Positions 49,831-62,638 of a stretch of DNA of 64,000 nucleotides are shown one piece after another. Source of the stretch: Micropterus salmoides (Eukaryota; Chordata; Actinopteri; Centrarchiformes; Centrarchidae). Position 1 is the stretch's first letter; every line of letters starts with the position of its first letter. Below the pieces are notes generated by a model, which was given only the letters and a program-made list of their open reading frames with translations, ran no database searches and had not been told where the DNA came from. Both the position numbers and the translations under genes were made by a program. The stretch lies in assembly GCF_014851395.1 (NCBI RefSeq), contig NW_024044459.1:19788664-19852663 (forward strand). The letters are read 5' to 3'.

Positions 49831-52800
49831 ACGTATCCTTTTTGCTCGGCAGTGCTGCATATGTCCGTGCATGTCTCTCAGAGAAGCCTGGCTCCCCAGC
49901 GAGTCTACTGTTAAAAGTTAGGGCTTCTCTGCCACAAACACAATGGAACATTATCTATTAATCCAGGATATGCTTTCGAGTGGTGAAATTCAGTGCATTG
50001 GCGACAGAGTTAATTTTTAACTAAAATTACTGTGATGAAGCAACAACATTCTGCTCTTTGGATACAAACGAACATAAACATGCCAAACTTGCACAAATTC
50101 ACCACATGCTGTTGCTGTAACATTTATAGCTTTTTTTGGCTAACCACAAAATTAAGACAAGTGTCCGATCACACAGACTGAGATCCAGCAGTAAATTTTT
50201 TGGATTTGTGTAGAAATACACTATACTGTTGAGCACTGAACAGTGTAGCTCATTGCACTCTTTATCTTGACATTGTTTTCATATGGCTCTTATATGTGTT
50301 AAATTGCTGTTTTCTATAATAGGCCCTCCTGGCCTCTCTGTGAACATTTAGAGCCTTCATTCTCTGTTGATGTATCACTTTGTGGATTTTGATCTTATTT
50401 AGTCTTACTGGAAGGTTTTCTTTAGAACCATTTTCACAGCTTGCTCAAATGCACCTCTTTTTTCCCCCTCTCATCCTCTTTCTTCTACTGTCCATTCCCC
50501 CTCCTTCCCTCTTCTCTCGTCTCTGTCCTCCCATCCTTCTCTCCTCTCTTCTCATCTAATTTCTTTTTTCCCCAGCTTCTTTTCCACTACTTCATTAGAG
50601 TGAAAACAAATGGGCAGTCCAGGTTGTGAAACAGAGGAGGGGAGCAAACTCTCATAGTCAGCACAAAGCCAGACTAGGAAAATAATGGCTACTGGCCCCT
50701 TCAGGGACAGCTGGTGGAGAGAGTAAGAGTTATCATAGTAATGGAGGAGATGAGGGAGGGGGAAATAAAAAATAAAACGAGGGGTGGGCTTGAGGATAAA
50801 ACAACGAAATTTTTTTTAACAAAAGACAGAAACCAAGAGAAAATAAAAGTAAAATTAGATAAAAGGAAATAAAAGAGTGAATGTTAGCTATTCACTTTAC
50901 CAATGGCCCCCCCAAAAATTGTTTTGTGTAAGCAGTTTTGAAGTGTATTCCTATTACCTGAACGAGGTGGAGCAGCGATTGGGGAACAGGTATAAGCACT
51001 GCTGCACCCCGAGATAGAGCAACCAGACACAGACCTTGTTAAAAGAACAGACATACCAATCAATATGGTCGTTCCACTGGTGTATCCAGCTGTCAGGGAC
51101 TACACATAGATAGGCACGGCACACCAATTTGCAGACATAAACAAGAGCCTAATTGTTCAGGGCCTGGAGGTTTGGAATGAGGAAAACAAAGATGAAGTAT
51201 GGCGAAGAGTTAAGAGGCATTTTAACTCTCGTTTAGGAAATGAGAGTTTGGGAGTTCAGCAAAACTTTCTTTGATGAGTGTTGTTATTGTGAACGGCAGG
51301 GATCCTTAGCTTAAAGGCTTCAAACGCGAAGGGGAATTAGGAGAAAGATACTGCATGCACAGCATCAAGCGTAAGATAGGCAGGTTCTCTGGTCCCTACT
51401 TTCCAGGATTTGGTCCGTCTTGAATGTTCAAAGTCGAGAAAGTAGTTTGAAAGAGTCATTTGCTATTTGTGATTTTCAGTGTAATCTTGGGAGTCTCATC
51501 CCACACAGAAGAGCGGTATTGATTGGCGGTCTTAACTGAAGCCTCCTTCTGATCATCCCTTCATCTTGTTTCTAAAGGGCAGGAGCTAGGGACAGTGAAG
51601 GAGGGAGGGTGAAATAAAGTGAGACACCGACAGAGTTCACTGAGTATCTGAAGGGAATCTCAGAATTGCCCTTCAACAAAAATCTACCCAGACACACACA
51701 CACGGAAACCTGACCTCACCTGGCTCACATACACTCACATACAAACTCATGCATTTCGTTGCCTGCTATCCACCTTGTCCTCACTTTATTTTTACCCCTC
51801 TTTTGGTCTCTCTGCATCTCTCTCCCTTACCCTCCTCTAAGCAAGGACAGCCAAGGTTGTTTGAATTTTGGACGCTGCGCACATCTTTTGTTCATTCAAT
51901 TAGTTCATTAAATTTGCCCCCATGTCTTGTCTTTCAGCCTTCCCCCTTTTTCTCCCTCTCCTCCTCTTCTTCCCTCATCCAGTGCTGTTTACGCATCACA
52001 ACGGAGGTCGACATAATCTCACGGAGTCATGGGCAGGCGATAGACAAGACTCAGTGTGGCCTGGATACTCAGATTTGCCAATCCTGATATGTTTTGGGGC
52101 AATAACTAACATTTGGCTCAGTTGTTTTTTTCCTTCTCTGAGACACTGAGAGAGACAGCAGGTGGTCACGGACCATTTTTAGCCTGCACGCTCAGTGTCT
52201 GACTGTGTTGGTGATGAATTAGCTATTTAATGCTAATGACAATGTCACTCCCCTCACTGATGGTATGTCTGTACAAATTTAATACATCCAGGCGAGCTTG
52301 GGAATTTTCTTCGGGGGGGATCGATTCAGCCTCTGATTGATGTCCAGCTTTATAATTGATTGGAAACAGAGTAGTCAATGGATGTAAAAGCTTTGAATAC
52401 TTTTTGCAAAGGCAAACTGTGGATCCACAAATAGTGTTCCTATGACTTGTGGCTGCTAAGTGAACATTTGAGAAAAAGAACAATTTTCACCCAAGAGCTG
52501 AAGTTCAGAAAACAAAGATACAGATTTTTCATACCTGTCAAGATTCTCTTTTGTACTGACGGTAAAGAATAGAACAAAAAGACTGAAATCTGTGTACACA
52601 ATGTTATTCGTTGAGCTTTTTAATACAGAAGAGCTTGACTTTAATTGCTCTATTCTCGTTTGATTATTCAGAAATACCCCATAATTCAGAATAATCACTC
52701 TACAATAGGTGCACATGTCAGGCTTACAGATGAGTATTGCTCACTGCCTTGTTTGTAACTTTGAACAGTCCACACATCTAATCAAAGCCCTCTCCGCTCT

Positions 52801-53001
52801 AAAGAGTCACTATGAATTTTGTATCATGGTGTTCTAGGAAAGGACAGGGTCAAACTGTCCTTGTTCTTTATTTATTCTGAAGACCAATGGAGTCATGTGA
52901 GAAAAAAATTAAACACAGCCGCTCTGTTGTGATTATCTTTTAGGAATTTTGCTTGTGTCTGACCTCTAGTAAGCTGCTCTGGAATTTCCTATAGTTTCTG
53001 G

Positions 53002-53003
<2 letters not shown>

Positions 53004-53061
<58 letters not shown>
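53004..53061. repeat. (TG)n microsatellite, 58 bp
   Basis: Uninterrupted TG alternation. Confidence 0.96.
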
Positions 53062-53063
<2 letters not shown>

Positions 53064-53423
53064 ATTGTGCTGTTTGCCATTTGAAGAGGGAGAAGCCATC
53101 TTAGTTAACAGGGCATTCAACCGGTCTGTTATTATCTCATTGTACCCTGTGACAACAATATATGACCCACACTAGTCCCTGTAGTCGGAACATGAACTCA
53201 CCATCTCTGTCTCCATCTTTAGGTGCCTCTCTGTGCTTGTCACTCTGTCACACCTCTCTTTCTTTCTTTCACCTGTGCTCTTTCTGTGTTTTTATCTATA
53301 CCATCAATTTAAATAACGAACATTAAGAGTTAATCGGTGCTAAGGTTATGTGTTGAACAATTAGATTGATTTTTACTACAATTTGATATCTATTCACTGA
53401 TTATGGTGAAAGGGCTAAGAGTA

Positions 53424-53752
53424 GAGGTCTTCATTGGTCCATAATATTGGACTGAATCTGAAACAGTCCTGTGGAAACCCCACCTGAACCGAAATTGATT
53501 GAAGTAAATTAATATTAATAGTTATAAACAATCAGAAAGAGACTTGGGGACTGTCGGACCACGTCCGAAATAGACCCAAGAATAATTGGACCCAATCCAA
53601 AATGTCATCAACTCAGACAGTCAATTTCCATCTCACTTCAAAAATCAAATCTTTCCTCCCGTTTTTATGACACACTACATGATCGGAGGTAATATAGAGT
53701 CCGCATGGATCCACTCGGGTATTGGACATATTGACCCACCCATCTAAGACCT
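53424..53752. repeat. degraded transposon-like repeat (AGGTCTT...AAGACCT)
   Basis: It opens AGGTCTTCATTGGTCC and closes GACCCACCCATCTAAGACCT, so the 7 bp ends are inverted. Between them are iterated words on the theme GGACCCAA, GTCCGAAATAGACCC and GGACCCAATCC, resembling a fish repeat I know only by its texture. No target duplication was recognised. Confidence 0.42.
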
Positions 53753-54428
53753 GCTGCAATAGAATGAAACCGCCACCTGGACCTGGTCCCTTTTCTTGGT
53801 AACTAGGAAGTAGTAACTGATGGACATGTTAGGACATCTATGTTAGAACACCGTATCATTTACTTTGTTGAACAATATTATATATATGATGTAAGGAGTA
53901 AAAAGATATATAAATCTAACATATTATATAATACAACTTACTGTATTTTATTTATAAAACAAAAGTTAATTGTGGTTGCATTCATATTCTGGAGACTTTG
54001 TTTTCCTGATCTTCAGATAATTAAAGTATCATTTCATGCTATGGTTTGGCATGTTTTTACCTTTATAGCACTTAATTTAAAGTATTAAATCTGTCTCTAA
54101 ACTCTAAGGCTTCTTAGTCACCGTGTCACCACAACACCTCCTGTTTTAATTAGCTTTATTTTAGTTCTGCCTAATAGATGTAGCTGTGATAGTATTTCAC
54201 TGTGTTTTCTTTTCTGAGACTAACAAATAAATTGTGCAAAGCCTCTTGAGTTATGGAATGTTTTCCTCCGGTCTGCAGAGATAAGAAGGCCGGCGTAGAG
54301 AGAGGGATTGGGCTGAGCCTCGTACACATTCCTTTAGTTACCTTTGTCACGCGTGATGGAGTGTGGGGTTTACAAACCTGGCCTCCAGAACCTCTTTCTC
54401 TGACCCTGTTCAGTTGAGCCCCCATTTC

Positions 54429-54431
<3 letters not shown>

Positions 54432-54462
<31 letters not shown>

Positions 54463-54467
54463 TGTGT

Positions 54468-54506
<39 letters not shown>

Positions 54507-54531
54507 TTTGTGTATATGTATGTGTGTGTAT
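54432..54531. repeat. long interrupted (TG)n tract
   Basis: About 100 bp of TG with TTTG and TATG interruptions. Confidence 0.95.
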
Positions 54532-57339
54532 GCACTGACACCCTGCTTCTCAGCTCTGCTGCTGTCTGATATTGTGCAGGGATGAGGGTGTGTGAGCAGG
54601 ACCAGACCTTAGATGTCGCAAGCGGTGCCTGACCTGGTTTTTAAAAGCATTCAGAGCCATGCACTGCAGATTTCTGAGGGTCACTTGGCTTTCTGAGACT
54701 AAATCAAAATGTTTGAGCTCAGGCTTTCCTCGGTAAAGAGCAGTCTATTCCTTAAGCTTCCAAGCCAATGCATCAATAGTTCATTTAGAAATATTGAATC
54801 CTTCAGAATAAGTTTGTGGCGACCTCTTTTCTGTCTCTACACTTCTGAAAATCCACTGCTTTGTTATGTTCATCTTCTCCATACATTCCTCCCCCTCTTA
54901 TCCAAGACGTAGAAATATCTTTCAGTTGTCCAGTCACTCGTTTAGAAACTTTACAACCGGGGCTTTTCCTCTGAGCAGTTTAAAGAAGGCTATAAATCTG
55001 TCCTGTTTAAATCCAGACTTGTTTAAGGTGCCTTTTACTAAGACCTGATACACTACATTCTTCTGCTGCCTAAACAAGCTTTTTAAACATTTACCCTAAA
55101 TGTATTTACTGGTTGACTGATACACTCTGTACATGGGAGTAGACAGGGAACAGGGGGTATTTGTCTCTCTTTATGGGCCTGGGACTATCAGTGGCTGCCA
55201 CAAGGCCAAAGTACATGCAGTGAAAGAGAAAAAAAATAAAAAAGCACCCCACAGACCTGTGCTGAATGTAATGAAAACACAATAAAATACAAAGAAATAC
55301 AATAAAGGACCACTGAATATATCTTTTGTTTTCTAATATCTGCATGCACATTTAAATGCAGTTCTGAAGTTGTTCAAAATCAATAGTCAGTGTTTTATTG
55401 CTTTTTCCAGGGTCATTTTTGCTATGTACACTACAGAGCTCAGTGGGTTTGATATATTCAGAAGGAGTGGAGGCCATATTTTTTTAGCCTTCTATTTCCT
55501 AAACTCTTTCCCTCTGTCTTTATTCCATTTCCCTCCCTTGATTGCTAGGAGCACTCAGAGGGTGTTCTCACCATGCCGGTCTAATATGATATGCATCTTC
55601 GTGTTTGTGTATCTGATTATCGATTTACGACCCTGTTCTTCTTTTCCCCCCGCTGAGAATGTGAACTGCTGCTACATTAGTCATCTTTTACAACGTGTTT
55701 TACTGCGCTGCTTACTAGGGGAAGGCCCAGCGCTTGCGGTAAATGTATACTTTACGTGGTGATAGAGTGTATTTGCATCAGAGGATCAGTCTTAAAAAAA
55801 AAGGAGCTCACCGTTATGAAAGAGAGCACACAAGAGCACCCCAAGAGCAGGGGTCCGATCAGGAACGTGCCGTCACTTACCTTCAACTGTCAACTGTAAA
55901 AGTAGAGGAGCAGTCATCAACTGGCGCTCACACACACAACCCAGTATGCACATTTAATGTACAGCATGCTTTTTGCCGATCAGCCTATCAGACATGCATC
56001 TTTTTGTTTTCCCCTCATCCCTCTCTCGCCCTCTTGTAAACCCTGACAACGGCACATTACCCGTCAGCATGCATTACACCACACTTAGATCTACAGGGCA
56101 GCATTTTTGAAGTTAAAATGGGGGAAAATATCATAAGTATAGGCCTTGCTCCAGATAGCTGTGGCTGCGCTCCCAGATGCTTCTCAAAGATTAGAATCAT
56201 CAGTGAGTAGTGATCTGCTCTATCACATGGCTCCTACAGACTTGGCAGCAGGTTTGGAGGAGGGGTTGTACAGTACAGTTCACTGGATCAGGACTGTATG
56301 GGGTAAAAGAAAAAAACTCCCTGCCAGAGCCATATATCTAAAGCACCATTCCAGTCACAAGAGGCCCCAGTGGTTTCTGACAGCATTTTTAAGCTTATGT
56401 TGCCTAGCAACAAAATATCATTAAGCACAGTTTTGCCCAGTAACAAAATTTCACTCGAGGAAGAAACAGCTGAATCACTGGTTTTAAGAAGTCAGTGGCA
56501 CAACTGTTGTAACTAGAGGACTCCCCTCTCTGCCAGCCAGTTACCCACAGCATTTGGTCTGACCTTCATGTCTAACATCAGCTCTGAGCTGCAAATACCA
56601 AGCAGGTGTGGTGATGTCATCACATCTCATTCAACATACCACAGAGCCATGCAAAGGGCACACAGCCTGGAAAGAGAAGGATTGTAGCTATGAACTCTGG
56701 GAACTTACTAGCTGAGGGTTTCTTTTACAGAAGACTGTTGTTTTTAGGCCATAAAAAGACACACAGTAACTCTGGTTGTCATGTTTGTGAAGTGGAGGAG
56801 AGTTAATGGATGCTATGATGTATAAATGACTTTGTCAACTGATTTTCTGTCAACGTGATTTTAATAGTTAGCTAAATACTTACATCAAAAAGACAACTTA
56901 TCCACCAGCAGTTGTTTTGAAAATGAACAAAGGCATTGGTCATTCCAAGATGCCATCTCACACCAGGTACAAGGAGTTTCTGTGCTGTGTTGTAACCATT
57001 TGAAATGTATACAGGCTTGGATGTGATTGATTTTTTCTCCTTCAAATTTGATTGGCTTTTGCCTCTGCCATTATAAGATGTTTCATCATTTGACGCCTGT
57101 TGTATGTGACAGTAATTACTTTTTCAACACAAGATATGAAAATACTAATGTTATTTTTCTGCACACACAGTTTTATCAACAAGACAGCACAGGGCAGTGC
57201 AATAGTTAGTCTTTCCATGATTTCCATCAAAGTGATCTATTTGGAACTCAAACATTTAGCATTGCCGCAACCAGCAATTAGGAAATGATTCAGCGTTTTG
57301 ATTGGGAGCCATTTTGTGTGTGCTGTGTTTGCTCAGCAA

Positions 57340-57560
57340 GTGGAGCTTCACTAAATTAGCATTAATGAATGTTGTGGCCTCCTGTCATTTTGACAGGTCT
57401 ATTCTTTAGATCTGTTTTAATTGTAATTAAGCCCTGATTAACAAGCTGGGGGATGTTTCATTCTCTTTTCAAGAATATAGCATAATATGTTATGAAGGCA
57501 ATCAGGGGTTTGTCATTTTATCTGCTAATGAGGCTCAGCCATATGTCATAACAAACTTAA
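57340..57560. promoter_or_regulatory. candidate conserved enhancer-like element
   Basis: Complex AT-rich sequence packed with homeodomain-type words: TAGCATTAATGAATG, TTTTAATTGTAATTAAG, CTGATTAAC and CTGCTAATGAGG. It has an inverted MEIS/PKNOX-type pair CTGTCA-TTT-TGACAG at 57382-57396. No simple repeat or coding frame. Enhancer function is inferred from texture alone. Confidence 0.3.
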
Positions 57561-58636
57561 CTTCTCTCTGTAGTAGCAGATTTTGGAGGCTTCGGTAAAG
57601 CTGCTCTTCTGCTCCTGATTTGGTGCTCGGGCAACATGCGGCCATCTTTGTAGGCAAACCGCAAGTATTTGTCTGGGAAAAACAGATGCAGGGTTCCCAA
57701 ATCTGACCAGGCACCTCTGTTACATCTCTCTCATCCTCATTTTCTGTTATCTCTCCACTACGGCTAACCCAATAAAGGCATTAAACGACCGAAATACAGA
57801 AATAATGAATAAAAGAAAAAACATGTGTGAAAGTGATCCAACATCACATAAAAGGTAATCATCACGATTTGGAGCCTGTTGCTAAATTTGTTGAAAACGA
57901 TCCAAGAGTCAGCAGACCAGACAGTTGATGAAAAGCTCCAAATTCATGATTTAAGAGAGTTGTGTGGTCAGACACCTGGGTCAAATCCTACAAATGGGAA
58001 AGAATGAACTGCATTAATCCTTGCTTTTGAGAACCACTGTTTATTATTAAAGTTGACTTGATTTGTTGCCTTTGCCAGGATTTATTCAACAGCTTTGTCA
58101 AAAGAATGAATTTACAGCCTGAAAAATAACCATCTCAGTCTCAGCGTCACTAGAAAAACCGGCCCCACAAACTGCTCTAATATATACGTTTCCATCCACT
58201 ACTGTAATGCAAATATTAGGATTTGGGTACATCAAGGTAAACAGTTGATTAAATCCCCAGTTGGTCTGCCATAAACCACTGCAGAAGAGGGAGGGGTCCA
58301 CCGAGATGACATAATTACTAGGCCTCAAATGACCCACAAATATGTGAAAAGGGTGATGGAATCGGTGCAGTTGTGTTTGTTTTATGTATTAATTTGAGGA
58401 TCAGTGGAAACATGAGTCACATGTTTCATGTACAGTATGTCATGACTTATTCACCAAGTCTGTTTCCATTGCTCTTTGTCATGTTTTGTTTTGATCGATA
58501 CACCAACCTTTCCACCTTAATGTGCAAATGGGCATAAAAAGAGGTGGATGGAAATGTAATAAAATACGCTTCACTGGTTATATTTGGCCAAGGGAGTGAA
58601 CCTCTTGAAATCATGTAGAAAAGGGCACAGAGATTC

Positions 58637-58639
<3 letters not shown>

Positions 58640-58681
<42 letters not shown>

Positions 58682-58683
58682 TT
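58640..58683. repeat. (AT)n microsatellite
   Basis: About 44 bp of TA alternation with one AATA interruption; cruciform-prone. Confidence 0.95.
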
Positions 58684-58849
58684 CATGCCCTGTGTGAATA
58701 AACTGTCTGCATAAAATATCCTAAATGTTTCCTGTGATTTTTTGACAGTATGGTCAGTATTACTGTTTCATATTTCAGTACAAGAGAGAATATGGTCATT
58801 TGTTTTGCAAAACTGTCTGGCAATGCTGACATTATCTCATAATAATAAT

Positions 58850-59010
58850 AATGTTAATTCTTTAAGGCAATATCCTGAAACACTATTTTATTAATGCATC
58901 AGCTGTGCTAATGAATCATTGATCACAGCACTGAAAGGGTTGCTGGAATGTTCTCATTTCTACTCTTATCCGTAAATTTAATGCACCTTTCCAGCTGCTG
59001 AGGTGTCAGA
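58850..59010. promoter_or_regulatory. candidate conserved enhancer-like element
   Basis: After a short (AAT)n run the sequence is complex and motif-dense: ATTAATGCATCAGCTGTGC with an E-box CAGCTG, CTAATGAATCATTGATCAC, then TTAATGCACC and another CAGCTG. No ORF of note. Same caution as for other candidates. Confidence 0.28.
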
Positions 59011-60708
59011 GTATTATTTCAAATTTAAAGCCTACTGCCAGTCTCTGTTGTCTTGCTGACTGGAGAGAGACCTGAGGCAGGACTGTTTTTGGCACTTATT
59101 CTCAGAATTTTCTTTAAGCATCTGATCAGAAAAACAAAAAAAACAGATGAAAGTAAGAGAGACCTTTTGACCCTGTGGTCTTGATTTTATTTTATTTTTC
59201 CTGCATCGATGGTGTCCTGAAAGGGTGTGTTAAGCCTCTGTGTGTTGGCGTCAAGAACCCGAACTCCAGCTTGCTGTTTCTTCCTTGGCAATCAAAGGGA
59301 AAGCTAACAGGCTGTTGTTGCCTTTTAGTCTTACTGAATTCACTTGTGCTGTGCCGAGTTTCCATCTTCCTTCTGTGACCCGAGAGGCATACTTAGTCTG
59401 TTCACTCAAACACACTTATTTCTGTCTTTGATTCTGCTGGTTTTATCCTGACTCCGTTTATCTTTTTGTACATCTGTCTGTCCGTTTGTTTTCTCAATTT
59501 CTCTACTTGACAAGGAATTGTTGATTCCCACCACTGTTTGATGAAGAGAAAGAAGACATTAGACAGAAAACGACAACCAAAACACATTATAACCTGAGCA
59601 AGAGCCAGGGAACTCTTACCATGCAAGACTTTTCTTCCAGAAAACACAGAAACCAAAGGGCTCTCAGGCAATGAGCTCGGGGGAAAACTGTGAAACACTT
59701 TGTCACTGCTTTGGCAACAACGGATGACTGTGTGCTCAACATGTGTATGAGTGTTTATATATCATTTCCCCTGGAAAGTGTCACGCTCGCGGGTGGGCGG
59801 GGGTTGGTTCTGGGTGGGTTGCGGTTAACCCCTCAAGGTCTCCAGGGTTACTCTGCCACTGCTCTTTGTCAGATTCTCAGGCTTTCTCACTCTTGGCTCT
59901 TAGTGAAGGTCTGACAGAGTGTTAGACTGGCAAAGAGGTGCGGGAGTGGCTATTAGCTGCTTGTCTTTCTAGTCCTCTGAGAACATGAAGGCCTCATTAG
60001 CCTGGTGAGCTCAGCTGTCCTCTGGTGCTAACCCCATTGCCATAGTCCAATTTTGTGTGTATGCGTGCATACACTCAATGCTCTGCCTATGCTTCATATT
60101 AGTCTAGTACACTGCCATTTTGACAGGGCACTTACAATTCAATCTTTGTTTCTGTTTATCTTAATAAGGCATCATGGAGCAATGCAGAGATGGTCGACAT
60201 ATTTTTAAATTTCTCCATTTATATTAAGTAATTTAAAAATCTGTATTAATTAGACCTAAAGCAATAATTCTATTACATTTATATAGTTTTAAGATGATTT
60301 GTCCTTTTTTAATAACCAACCAGGACTCCCTGGAAATCTGTTCTGATATGGAGATTCTTCAATGGTTCTAAAAATAAAGTGCCTGATTGGTTGACACAAT
60401 ATCATGAGATGCTCAGTGTGTTAACGCAGGGCTAGACATTGGAGCTAATAAATGTACTAATATTGTATTTTTGATAAATGCCTATAAAGTAACAATAGCT
60501 ACAAGCACCAATAACATTTAACCAGAAGTTCAAACAACCAATCAGTCAAATAGCCCAGTATCTTTAAAGGATGGTTTCAAGATGTATCTAGTCTGTATTA
60601 AAATTACAGGTGCTGATATGAACATTAAAACAGGTTTGATTGATTTGCCATTGATTGATGTCTACTAATAATTAAAGAAAAAAGTATTCTTGAATGTATT
60701 GTTATTGA

Positions 60709-60731
60709 GTGTGTGTGTGTGTGTTTTGCAG
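60709..60731 (+). promoter_or_regulatory. fbxl17: unusual 3' splice site: (GT)8 tract before terminal exon
   Basis: The acceptor reads (GT)8 at 60709-60724, then TTTGCAG. In place of a classical polypyrimidine tract, the RNA has UG repeats, the preferred site of TDP-43 and CELF proteins. UG repeats next to an acceptor are known to weaken exon recognition in CFTR exon 9. A TACTAAT branch-point-like word lies at 60663-60669. Confidence 0.85.
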
Positions 60732-60869
60732 GTGAACGAGGAGACGGTGGAGAGGCTGGTGGTCCAGTACCCTCACATTGTTTTCAGCACAGTGATGCAG
60801 GACTGCAAGAGAACCCTGGAGAGAGCTTATCAAATGGGCTGGAGCCCCAACACATCGAACACTTCGTAG
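60732..60869 (+). CDS. fbxl17: fbxl17 terminal coding exon
   Basis: 46 codons including TAG, joined in phase 0 to the exon at 44755. It reads VNEETVERLVVQYPHIVFST, then VMQDCKRTLERAYQMGW and ends SPNTSNTS. It completes the last leucine-rich repeat (VEQL/VERL...YPHI.FST) and supplies the short C-terminal tail, which in FBXL17 structures helps hold the substrate. The conserved CKRTLERAYQMGW block matches remembered vertebrate FBXL17 except at variable positions (for example T-for-V after NEE, and the final residues). Coding starts straight after TTTTGCAG and the stop is followed by non-coding sequence with CA repeats, so this is the true C-terminus. Confidence 0.95.
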   Translation: MNEETVERLVVQYPHIVFSTVMQDCKRTLERAYQMGWSPNTSNTS

Positions 60870-61848
60870 CTACTGCTGGATCACACACAGACACACATAC
60901 ATACACACACAAACACAGAGGCCCTTTTTGTGTACAGACACATACACAATATTTGAAACTCAGTCATGTTTGCTTCTCATCCACGATTAATACATGCATG
61001 TGAACATGTAGCTACACACTCACAGAGAAAGGTCCATTCAAGTGTTTCATTTGAAGCAAATCTCCCATTTTAATCATTTAAGTAAATATGGGGCTCTTGG
61101 TATTTTGTAATTAAATGAGACTTCATACACCACCACTTGTTGGTTTTAGTCACCTTGACTGAATCGTCCTCAGAGTTGTTTGTTCGGACTGGTCTTGAAC
61201 ACGTGAAAAAGATTCAAACTAACGCATCATTAAATCAAAGACGTTCAGCGATGGTCGGACCAGAATTGTTTTTAATGAGAATAGATTAAAAATGGTTTGT
61301 CGCCTCCAACTGGAACGCGATGTTCCCGAGCACTGCGCCCTCTGCAGTGTTTACTCTTCAAACTGAATTCAACTGCTGCAGTAAGATAGCACTAGACAGA
61401 GCAGAGACTTGGAAATCCGGAGATGACATCCCACAACTTCAGTCCGGAAGACAACTGAGCTGCCAGAGCTTCAGACCTTACTTGAGGCATTTTGAGAAAT
61501 CTGTGATGTTTATTTTCTCCATTTAGAAGATTTTTCTTTTCTTGGATGTTCAGTACAGTGTTAAAGGCATTCGTGGACTCTTGCGTGTGTGTTGGATTGT
61601 TGACAAGGCTCCCATTTGAAGGACAGAGCTCTTTTCTGTGACTTATTATGCACATTGTCATGGTACAGAAGAAAAATTCAGGCCAGGGTCAGTCAAACTC
61701 CTGGCAAATGCATGGCAGGAAAACAGCATTGATTACTTCTCCAAAACTGCATGTTTACATAGTGACTCTCTATGGCTTGGGAACAATGCAGTTTTTGATG
61801 CCATGCACATATTTAGCATTGACTGAGTATCACCTTGAGTCAGCACAG

Positions 61849-61854
61849 AATAAA
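61849..61854 (+). terminator. fbxl17: candidate proximal poly(A) signal AATAAA
   Basis: Canonical hexamer 980 bases after the stop; the downstream sequence is only weakly GT-rich. Confidence 0.4.
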
Positions 61855-62085
61855 ATCAAACAGTGATTTAAATAGAAGTTGCCTTTACTGAAAAACCCTG
61901 GGTCAGAATATTAACCACAACCGCCATGATGACAGGTAAGATGAAACGTTGCCTTAAGTGGTTAGTAGGTAATTGCCATCCAATTAGCAACCTGAAATTG
62001 ACCCAGAATTTACTAAAGAAATGTTTATGTGCTCTGAGTTTATCTGATACCATATTCTCATTATTTGATCTGTTATATACATATA

Positions 62086-62091
62086 AATAAA
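62086..62091 (+). terminator. fbxl17: candidate poly(A) signal AATAAA
   Basis: Canonical hexamer in ATATAAATAAATACTGTG, followed by GTGTTGGATTT, a moderate GT-rich element. Confidence 0.4.
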
Positions 62092-62632
62092 TACTGTGTT
62101 GGATTTATTTAGCCTAATATCAGTTTTGAACATATACTTGTAACATTATCTATGTAGCAATGCAATGAGGGATTTATCTTTGTTAGTGATGTAGGATGTA
62201 AAGAAAACATTGGAGTGGGCCTATAACCAGGGCCAGTAGAAATAGGTAGGTAAGACTCTATTCTATAGAAACTCAGTAGTGTACAGTTAAAAATGCAAAT
62301 AACCAGGGTATTTTTCTATGGTGTGAACCAGCTCTGGGCTCAGCCTCCACACACTGTCACTCAGATATGAACAAAAGACTGAGCTTAGGATTTGAGTAGA
62401 ATGGTAAACTTTCTACAGCATATAGAGATTTCAGACAATTAAAAACATGTTAATTTTACCCTTGTCAAGATTTGTAGACTTTAATCGATGGGGAGTCTCT
62501 CTCTCAGCCTGTTTTTGTTCTGTTTCTGTTCTTTTGTAATCCCCATATGCACTTTCTTCTCTGCTAGATGTTGACACACTTGATTCCTGATTTGTTAAGG
62601 CAACCGTAAATGACTGGATTTACATAAAGATG

Positions 62633-62638
62633 AATAAA
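62633..62638 (+). terminator. fbxl17: candidate poly(A) signal AATAAA, best downstream context
   Basis: Canonical hexamer followed by a T-rich tract and then TTTTGTATGTGTGG, the usual U/GU-rich arrangement. It is the strongest of the four by eye. Confidence 0.5.

Larger units (their letters stand above)
44898..60731 (+). other. fbxl17: fbxl17 last intron, 15.8 kb
   Basis: GT-AG intron from AAG|GTAACA to TTTTGCAG|GTGAAC, phase 0. It holds no recognised gene. If retained, the frame ends after six extra residues (VTRPIP) at a stop around 44916. It has few recognisable transposons compared with 15-31 kb. Contents: a short TATAGACT tandem at about 45160-45188, (GTT)n at 46972-46993, a tRNA-like relic at about 47447, a T run at 49299-49311, microsatellites at 53004, 54432 and 58640, one TE-like segment at 53424-53752, and several stretches that look like conserved non-coding DNA. 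Confidence 0.9.
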
